From: Gloeophyllum trabeum ATCC 11539
Taxonomy: Eukaryota > Basidiomycota > Agaricomycetes > Gloeophyllales > Gloeophyllaceae
Direction: 5' to 3'
NCBI RefSeq assembly: GCF_000344685.1
Contig: NW_006920416.1
Coordinates: forward strand, 1,049,249 to 1,113,248
DNA: 64,000 bases
Position numbers and translations under genes: made by a program. Shown in pieces: positions 57,375-64,000 of this stretch. How positions within the stretch are numbered: the stretch's first letter is position 1; each line of letters opens with the position of its first letter. A model generated the notes under the pieces. It saw only the letters and a program-made list of their open reading frames with translations, did not search any database and was not told the origin of the DNA.

Positions 57375-58451
57375 TCACCGCACAGTCCGTCCAGGACCTG
57401 GCGTTGTAGTTCCTACAAAGTTGATACTAGCCTGCCTCGGCATAGATAGCGGGAGGCGTGTTTCGTGAAGCGTGGGCGTCTGGATAGCATCTGATGGTCG
57501 TAAGTGCGCGCGCTTGGACGAACGCGAATCCGTTGGCGGTGCAGAGGCACCTGGGCGGAGCGCTCGTGGTGGTCGTGAATTCGAGGGCTGCGATCGTAAT
57601 GAAACGTCCGTTCGGGAATCATTGGGAGAGAACTCTTCGGCCGCGGTAGCGTATGTCGCAGTAGACGCGGTGAACGAGGGATAGTGGTGCAGAGCGCCTG
57701 AGGACGAGGGGGAAGAAGCTGTAGACTGCGTGCTGATAGAGCGCAGACTGTTCCGGAATGCGGTCGTTAGAGGTTGCGTGACAAGGCGTGCCATAGCAGA
57801 GGGACGACGGAAGGAGGGAATTTGCAGGCCCCCCTCTGGACTGAGCGTTCGAGCGCGAGAGGTGTCGTCTCCTGATGACAGATCAGACTGCTCCACCAGT
57901 GTCTCCATCGGAGCACGTCGCAGTCCAAGCCTGGCTCTGCTCTTGGAACGACTCGAATTATCGGAAGCCTTCGCACCAGGAACTGGCTGGGGTTGTGGTG
58001 GCTGTGAGGGCAAGGGTATCGGCGCTCTAACTTGGGCACCCGGAGAAGCTTGTTCGACGGGGGGATGATATGACGGAGGAGGGCTCTCTTGGTACTCGGG
58101 CGACCCGCGATGTGAGGTATGACTCCTCGGCTTTTGCGGGAACCCTTTCTCAGCTGTATGATCTGAGCTTTCCTTCCCGTGGTCATGGTCCGTCACCGAC
58201 GGAAGGTTCCCGGACTCTCCAAACAAGGGGGACACGGGGTTGAGTAATGGCAACTCGGCATCCAGAGCAGACTTCGTTCGAGTATGTGATACCTTTCCAC
58301 TCTGCTGCTCGACATCTACCTTGGATAGTCGCACCTGGGTCATGCGGCGTCTCGCAAGGGGTACGACGATGATGACCAGCAGTAGCACTGCAACTACGAC
58401 TGCCACGATGATACCAGCGAGGACCCCTCCATTGACCGTTTGTGAAGCCAT
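57375..58451 (-). CDS. Single-pass membrane protein with disordered tail
   Basis: An uninterrupted 358-codon frame opens MASQTVNGG, then a transmembrane helix (VLAGIIVAVVVAVLLLVIIVV) and a basic LARRRMTQVR. The rest is Ser/Pro-rich and disordered, with PPPSYHPPVEQASP and PIPLPSQPPQPQPVP proline motifs. The layout (short lumenal or outer N terminus, one helix, Arg cluster, disordered cytosolic tail) matches 46767-49321, and both share the sequence type LLVLLIVPWARRR / LLVIIVVPLARRR after the helix. I infer a distant paralogous relationship. No catalytic domain. Possible PPxY-like site: PPPSY. Confidence 0.75.
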   Translation of the reverse strand: MASQTVNGGVLAGIIVAVVVAVLLLVIIVVPLARRRMTQVRLSKVDVEQQSGKVSHTRTKSALDAELPLLNPVSPLFGESGNLPSVTDHDHGKESSDHTAEKGFPQKPRSHTSHRGSPEYQESPPPSYHPPVEQASPGAQVRAPIPLPSQPPQPQPVPGAKASDNSSRSKSRARLGLRRAPMETLVEQSDLSSGDDTSRARTLSPEGGLQIPSFRRPSAMARLVTQPLTTAFRNSLRSISTQSTASSPSSSGALHHYPSFTASTATYATAAEEFSPNDSRTDVSLRSQPSNSRPPRALRPGASAPPTDSRSSKRAHLRPSDAIQTPTLHETRLPLSMPRQASINFVGTTTPGPGRTVR

Positions 58452-59265
58452 GTCGTCCGTGAGTGTCTAGACACTCAACAGTTATACCTATGAAGAAATC
58501 AGCTACTATGCGCGCGTCAATGAAAGGGTCCGACGTACGTGACTTGACAAATCTGTTTCCTTTCCCTCTCAACTCAGGCTCGACGTCGTCGAACTATCGC
58601 AGAAGTTGTATGCCAGCGAACGTACAGGGACTGCACCGAATCCTATGACCGTTTCCAACTGCAGTGCGGCGATGATCTACAGCCTGAAGACGTCAGACAG
58701 CTGCTGTCCCATCAAAATATGGAGCTGTCGGTCGGAACACTCGCGCAGCGCTCGCACAGCTTCAGCGTAAGAGAGAGAGCATAATCCAACATGCGTCGAC
58801 GGACTGCCAGAGCATCGGACACTGCGGGGACCATTGCGTGGGTAGAGGATCGCCTCAAAGTGGCCAAGATCCTCACGACACAAGTTAGAGTTCGGAAGAA
58901 GCGGGTGCGCGTTTACGGCAAGTCTCCCTGATGACCGTGATCATGAGTGTGGCTTTTCGTATCGGACGTAGAGGGATAAACGACAGTTGCAAGATTTTGC
59001 ATGGGGATATAAGGCGAACACTAACGTTTCCAGCGTTGCCGTTTGGTAGCTAAGCGACGACGCAGATCTACGGATAAATGCAGCTACATACTTGGGTCAG
59101 ATCGACGGACGAAACATTGACGGAAAGCATTTCGACAGCAAGCACGACAACAGTTAGACCCAGAACAACAAACGATATTTCAGAGCATGTCAAGAAAGAT
59201 CATAACGACCCGCATATCGTCCTCTATTGCAAATGAGCGTTCACTGCGGAGAAGTTCAGGATACC
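58452..59265. other. Intergenic
   Basis: It holds the 5' region of the membrane-protein gene and the 3' flank of the repeat-protein gene. No gene supported. Confidence 0.45.
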
Positions 59266-61920
59266 TTAAGACCACGGTGTCTTAGGAACATCGCCCCATC
59301 CGCTGCCCGCGACACTGGGCGCACGACTCACAACGGGCTGGGGCTTACTAGAACTGGCCTTGGCATTCTTCTTCTTTTTATTCTTATTGCTGGAAGAAGC
59401 AGGAGTGAGAGGAAACTCCTGGTCGACAAGATCAGCCCAGCTAGCCTTCCCGGCAGACTTCACGGGCCTATGGGAAGTCTCGCTGGGCCGCTTGCCGCCA
59501 CTCGAAGGCTGAATGTCCCAAGGCGTCGGCCCCACAGCGCTTTCCGTGGCCCAGCGGTCGGGCACCTCGGAAACAGCAGTGGAAGGAGCGGTGGCGCCCT
59601 GGACACTCTCGGCATCCCAGGGAGTTTTGCCAACAACGCTTTCTGTGGCCCAGCGGTCGGACGCCACAGAAGCAGCGCTCGACTGGGTGGCGGTGGGACC
59701 GAGTACCCCCTGGATGCCTTGAACGTCCCAAGGAGTCGTACCAACGACGCTGTCCGTGGCCCATCGGTCAGATGCCACGGAAGCAGTGCTGGACTGAGGG
59801 GCGACAGGATTGCCCGGCACCTGGTTGGTTTGAACGCCCCACGACATCTTGCTTACGGCGCTGCCAGTAGCGCCGCGATCGCCTCCGTTCACATTGCTGG
59901 AGTCCGAGGTGGTGACAGAGTTCATAGCTCCGATCCGAGTCTCGCTAGGCTTGATAGCCCAGGGGGCTTTGTTCCGGGCGCTTTTAGTGGTCCAGCCATC
60001 ACCTTGCTTAATACCTGATGCGTCCGAGCTGGGGCTGCGTTGCACCGCACTGATTTGAGTCTTGCCGGATTGTACATCCCAAGGGGTTTTGCTTACTGCA
60101 CTACCCACGCCCCAACCCTTTCCTCCGCTCGTTGCAGAGCTCCTGTTAGATTCAGACGAGTCTGAACTGGAAACTGAACCAGAGCCGGAGTTCGGCGTAG
60201 AAACGGGCTGAGGGACTCGCCATGTCTTTGCAGTCGACACATTACCGGTAACACGGCTGTTGGACTTGAATCCCCGACCACGGTTAGACCCTATATGCAG
60301 TAAATAAAGCATGACATAATGAGAAATGAATATCAACACCCAACCTCGCATACGCACCTGCTCCTCGGCCCCTTCCGCGACCCCGTCCCCGCTGAGCCTG
60401 CGCAGCTTCCCGCTCGCGTCTCTCCTTCTCCTTAATGATCCGTGCGCGTTCCTTGCATATGCCCTTTGAACACGTCGCGCCGTGCGCAGGGCATAACTCC
60501 TCAGGTTCCGACCCGGAATCCTGCTCACCATATCCGCCCCAGAGGTTCTCACCCGGGTCTACAGGCCTCGGCGCCATGTCGGCCGCTTCCAAGACATCCG
60601 GACCAAGCTGCCAGTCGGCGGTATAGTCAGCATAAGCCTCTGCATCCATGGGGGATCCCACGGGCTCGGAGAGCATAACACAGGGGAAATAATCCTCCTG
60701 TTCGTTCAACGGAGGCGCCAGGTCGGCGCGCTTACTTGGGTGTACCAAGCCGGGTGGGGCGCCGATGTCCCAGAGCGAATCACCGGCTGGTATTATTGCG
60801 GGCGAGACGTCCTGTGGCTGCTCGAGGACTATGCACACCGACGTTGGGCTTGGCGTGGCTAGCGAGCGGTCGTCGCTACTGCCGGAAGAGGAGCGGCTCG
60901 GCGGTGAGATGCCCCCTACGAAACAAACCGTGTGAATGCCAGTAGAACATGGCGGTAACCTGAGTCTTACATAGATGTACATCCCCGCGTTCCCCAGGTG
61001 GTCCAGCCTTGTCTTTCTGCATATTCTTCGGTGCCTGCACCCCGCCTACTGTGGGGGGAGCCTTGGGCACCGAATTTTTTTTCTTAGCGGCTAGCCATTC
61101 CGCTGACCCAGCTGCAGTGGGCATGTTAGAGCAGAGCATCTCCGAGCTTGTCAAGAGTACTTACCAGGTGGCAGTTTGGGAGCGGGCGGAGGAGGAAAGA
61201 GGGCTACTGGAAGAGCCCTGCAAAGCGGTTCGTTTGTGATGTCCTCGGGCGGGAGCCCACATCTGTGGGTCCCGGGATAGGGATACTTCAACACACTTGC
61301 GCGAAGGTCAGTCCGCAAGCGTGACATAGGAAACAAAGTCACGACGTACGAGTTGTGCAAAAGCCACGTGTTGAACCACGCATCTTCGACCATCTTCCTC
61401 TTCCATCCTATGTGATAGTGGAATGAACAATGAGTATGCCACTAACAAGGTTCGGAAGCAATAAAGCACTCGCCATTCTTCTCTACGCCACGGGCGTGGC
61501 TCCATCGGCTGTAGTATATCTTACTGCTGCGAGCGACTTCATCGCAGTGCGGTTGCAGCAGGAACTCCGACCACTTATGTTCTCCGAGCAGCCGCTCATA
61601 GCTGGGGCAGGACCGATCTACTTCTATGATTACCATGTTGGGCGACTGTCAGGACAAAGAATGCAATGTTGCGGTTCATCCGATCACCCGATCCGTGAGT
61701 ATTGGATTCAAACGGGGATAGTGCAATGACATACCGAAGGCTTATGGAACAGAGCAAACAGATACTTGGGATCTCCGAGTATGCATGCAATCCAAAAGCA
61801 CAGCAGCTTTCTGTCCGTATCTAACTCCATGTTCGCATGGATGGGGTAGGGTTGGTAAATAGTGAAGTACTTCGGCTCAGACTTCCAGTCTGGCGGAGGC
61901 GTGGAGACTCGCTTCGGCAT
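59266..61920 (-). CDS. Orphan protein with Trp-rich repeats and RG box
   Basis: The start ATG at 61920 opens MPKRVSTPPPDWKSEPKYF. Short exons encode an N-terminal domain (FWIACILGDPKYLFALFHKP, then VIIEVDRSCPSYERLLGEHK, then VEDAWFNTWLLHNSYVV) that I have seen only in uncharacterised mushroom proteins. A middle exon carries ELCPAHGATCSKGICKERA, a basic coiled coil and an RG run (RGRGRGRGRG). The C-terminal exon, starting near 60290, holds about seven degenerate repeats of roughly 40-45 residues built on SDRWATESVVGKTPWD, then KKKKNAK and a final GWGDVPKTPWS. The Cys-rich segment and RG box suggest RNA association; the Trp repeats could be a docking surface. Exon joins in the first half were only partly checked. 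Confidence 0.75.
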
Positions 61921-62363
61921 CTTCGAGCGAACTCTGTCGTTCAGTCAACGTTGCAGTATGGGGCAATTTCGACAGCAGAGGAGTCGATAGAGGGCTTCAG
62001 CCTTTGAGTTGAATGGTTGGCCTTATATACCTTCCTCTCGGCTACCCCTTTCAATCAGGCCATACTTCACTGAACAAAGCACGGGTGGCGACAGTGGACA
62101 AAGCGTCCTCGCCGAAAGATCAACGAAACGATAAGTGGCGATAGACGGCCAAAGTTTTACGAGAGACTCAGTCTATTACGAGCGCCACGCTTGGCAGCCG
62201 GGCTACTATGTTTGGCGCACTCACGCGCACCATGACGGAGACAGCGTCCTGTGGCTTGCTTGAGTCCACCGTGTCCTGCGTTGGCGTGTCTTAGCAAGGC
62301 GTGCATGACTGGCGACGGACAGTTGCCAATTCTGCAGACGTTGCCCTAACTGTTCTGGTCGAC
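61921..62363. promoter_or_regulatory. Divergent promoter region, 443 bp
   Basis: It lies between the repeat-protein gene (minus) and the vacuolar protease (plus). TATATA at 62023-62028 reads toward the minus-strand gene. No other motif stands out. Confidence 0.4.
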
Positions 62364-64000
62364 ATGGCTGTCAAAGACTATTTTGCGAAAGTACTGGCGT
62401 TTCGCACTATTCCCACTACTGTCCTAGCTTTGATAATATATGTCGTACTTTTCCTTGCTGTTGGTGTTACCGACGACGTTCCGAAGATACCCAAGAACCT
62501 GCGTGGTTTGAATCTTACACAGGCAGACGTGGACTTGCATCTGGTAAGTATCGTTCTCTGTGGCTGCACTCCGGCACAAGATTAGGGGCCTCTGTTGCCA
62601 CATTCGTTTTGGATCTGCTTCGTCCAGCTGCGTTGAACGGAGAGGACCAGGACGAACGGAGCCACACGTACTAGAAGGAGCGCTTCAGGCTATACGCAGT
62701 AACATGGATCCATGTTCAATTGTTCATTGCTTGGCCGGTGTTGTGCTGCTCCGCACAATCTCACCTCGTGCTAAGCCATACCACATATACGCCTTCTCCT
62801 TTGACCTGCAAACAATAGTCACGCGTACAGCTTCTAATTCTTTCACCAGATTACTGCACGCCCGCACCCTTACATCTCGCACTTCAACGACAAAGTCCGC
62901 GCCTACATCCTCTCCCGGGTGGAGGACATTGCATCCGCACACCCCGACTTTATTCACGTCGTCGATGACAACAAGTCCTCTGCGTCATGGGCGACCAAGG
63001 CGTCGCCACACGCGGTCTACTTCCAGGGGACGAACGTTCTAGTCAAGGTAGACGGTACTGATCCAAACTATTTCGACCGAGATGCAGTCCTCTTCTCGGC
63101 CCATTACGACTCCGTGTCAACAGCAGGTGGCGTGACGGACGACGGCATGGGTGTAGTTACCTTGCTGCAGATGATAGAGTATCTGGCCAGGAATCGGCCC
63201 AAGAAGACTGCGATATTCAACATCAATAATGGAGAAGAGGATGGTTTGAACGGCGCACACGCGTGAGTCTAGCTGGGAGCTATGCATGCATTGTAATGAA
63301 CCGGCTTCCCAGATTCCTTGAGCATCCTTGGTCTAATATCACCACCACTTTTCTCAACCTCGAAGGTGCCGCCGCAGGAGGGTACGTATCTCCTTACTAC
63401 CTTTGATTCTGCTCTAATCACCAATTTTCTAACGCAGGCGCCCAATCCTATTCCGCACCACCTCCCTGGGCGTGACCCGCGCATTCAGACACAAGCATGT
63501 CGCCCACCCACACAGCAACGTCATCGCGGCGGACGGCTACGCCACCGGCGTCCTGCGCTCATACACGGACTACTCCGTCTACGAGCAGCAGGGCCTGGAG
63601 GGGCTGGACTTTGCTTTTTACAAGGGCCGCAGCAAGTACCATACCAAGTACGATGCGGTCCCTACTACGGAGGGAGGGAGGCGGGCGTTGTGGGCGATGA
63701 TGGATAGCACGAGGGGTGCGGGGTGGGCGCTGCTGAATGCGGGAGATGTGTCCACCGGCGGTGGGAAGGCCGTTTACTTCGACTGTGGGTAGTCATCCTG
63801 TCATACAACCATTGACATGGGCTGAATCCCATTCTTTGTAGTTCTTGGATCTCACTTGGTGCTCTTGACCCTTCGCGCCGAATTTATCTTGGATGTCATC
63901 TTGCTCGTTTTGGGGCCGATAACACTGATAATCTTTGGCGTTTTGATATATGCGCGAAGGCAGCGGGAGAGAGCCAACGCATTGATGGTCGGTGAACGTG
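62364..64000 (+). CDS. Vacuolar membrane protease, M28 family (5' part; runs off the window)
   Basis: Pff1-type multi-pass metallopeptidase, normally about 900-1,000 aa, of which the first part is here. Exons: 62364-62543, 62850-63262, 63313-63381, 63438-63784, 63842 to the edge. N-terminal helix 1 is TVLALIIYVVLFLAVGV, followed by NLTQADVDLHL joined to ITARPHPYISHFNDKVR. Zinc-binding motifs are SAHYDSVSTAGGVTDDGMGV (His, Asp), INNGEEDGLNGAHAF (Glu-Glu) and KYHTKYDAVPTT (His). Helix 2 begins LGSHLVLLTL and the next hydrophobic stretch is LLVLGPITLIIFGVLIY. The start at 62364 (MAVKDYFAKVLAFRTIP) was preferred because it gives the family's usual short N terminus; 62301 is an in-frame alternative. 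The first intron is unusually long, about 306 bp. Confidence 0.92.

Noticed and set aside
59227..60018. 263-codon plus-strand frame
   Set aside because: It is antisense to the Trp-repeat exon; its apparent repeats mirror those of the real gene.
1..64000. CRISPR arrays, operons or bacterial-type features
   Set aside because: Intron density and gene style are fungal; no spaced identical repeats of CRISPR type were seen.

Overview
The window looks like nuclear DNA of a wood-decay-type mushroom fungus (Agaricomycetes; I favour a polypore, by inference). The evidence is genes cut by many introns of about 47-65 bp with GT(A/G)NGT donors and CT(A/G)AC-like branch points. Lineage-typical families also occur: F-box proteins, a kinase-like pseudogene, HSPA12-type Hsp70-like proteins, a tiny membrane protein whose first coding exon is only ATG, and large Agaricomycete-type orphan proteins. 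One run of N (41270-41661) interrupts the sequence.

Layout. 0-4.5 kb: a large many-exon orphan gene (minus) with a possible PD-(D/E)XK nuclease signature. 6.7-8.1 kb: Rex4-type 3'-5' exonuclease (plus). 8.4-15.4 kb: a giant GTPase regulator (minus) with PH, RasGEF-like, REM, second GEF-like, PH and RhoGAP regions. 17.1-20.3 kb: secreted GH29 alpha-L-fucosidase (minus). 20.7-24.8 kb: an F-box protein and the dynein regulator LIS1/PAC1, divergently arranged. 25.5-27.0 kb: a kinase-like pseudogene split by a 603-bp TA-flanked MITE. 27.6-28.6 kb: an F-box/LRR-like gene with an apparent frameshift. 29.2-40.3 kb: two copies of a head-to-head pair, each an Hsp70-like ATPase (minus) and a coiled-coil protein (plus), separated by a C2H2 zinc-finger gene. 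40.8-42.1 kb: the gap, flanked by identical 480-bp sequences. 42.8-44.7 kb: two-NBD ABC ATPase with a likely mitochondrial presequence. 45.3-45.7 kb: 79-aa membrane protein. 46.8-49.3 and 57.4-58.5 kb: two single-pass membrane proteins with long disordered tails. 49.8-50.1 kb: mitochondrial twin-CX9C protein Cmc4. 50.4-51.8 kb: a third, solitary coiled-coil paralogue. 52.8-55.1 kb: two hAT-type MITEs with perfect 8-bp target duplications. 59.3-61.9 kb: orphan protein with tryptophan-rich repeats and an RG box. 62.4 kb to the right edge: vacuolar M28 metalloprotease (partial).

How the genes relate. The housekeeping genes (rex4, pac1, cmc4, the vacuolar protease, the ABC ATPase) are unlinked in function. 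The part that looks like a system is the duplicated Hsp70-like/coiled-coil pair. Both copies share orientation, a short intergenic promoter of 246-290 bp and a conserved 20-bp promoter motif. The coiled-coil proteins share a conserved phase-1 intron, and the two paired ones carry an N-terminal hydrophobic helix. An ATPase partnered with a membrane-anchored coiled-coil protein is my inference; no function is known to me. Exon positions were derived by hand from splice sites and reading-frame continuity and have not been checked against transcripts.
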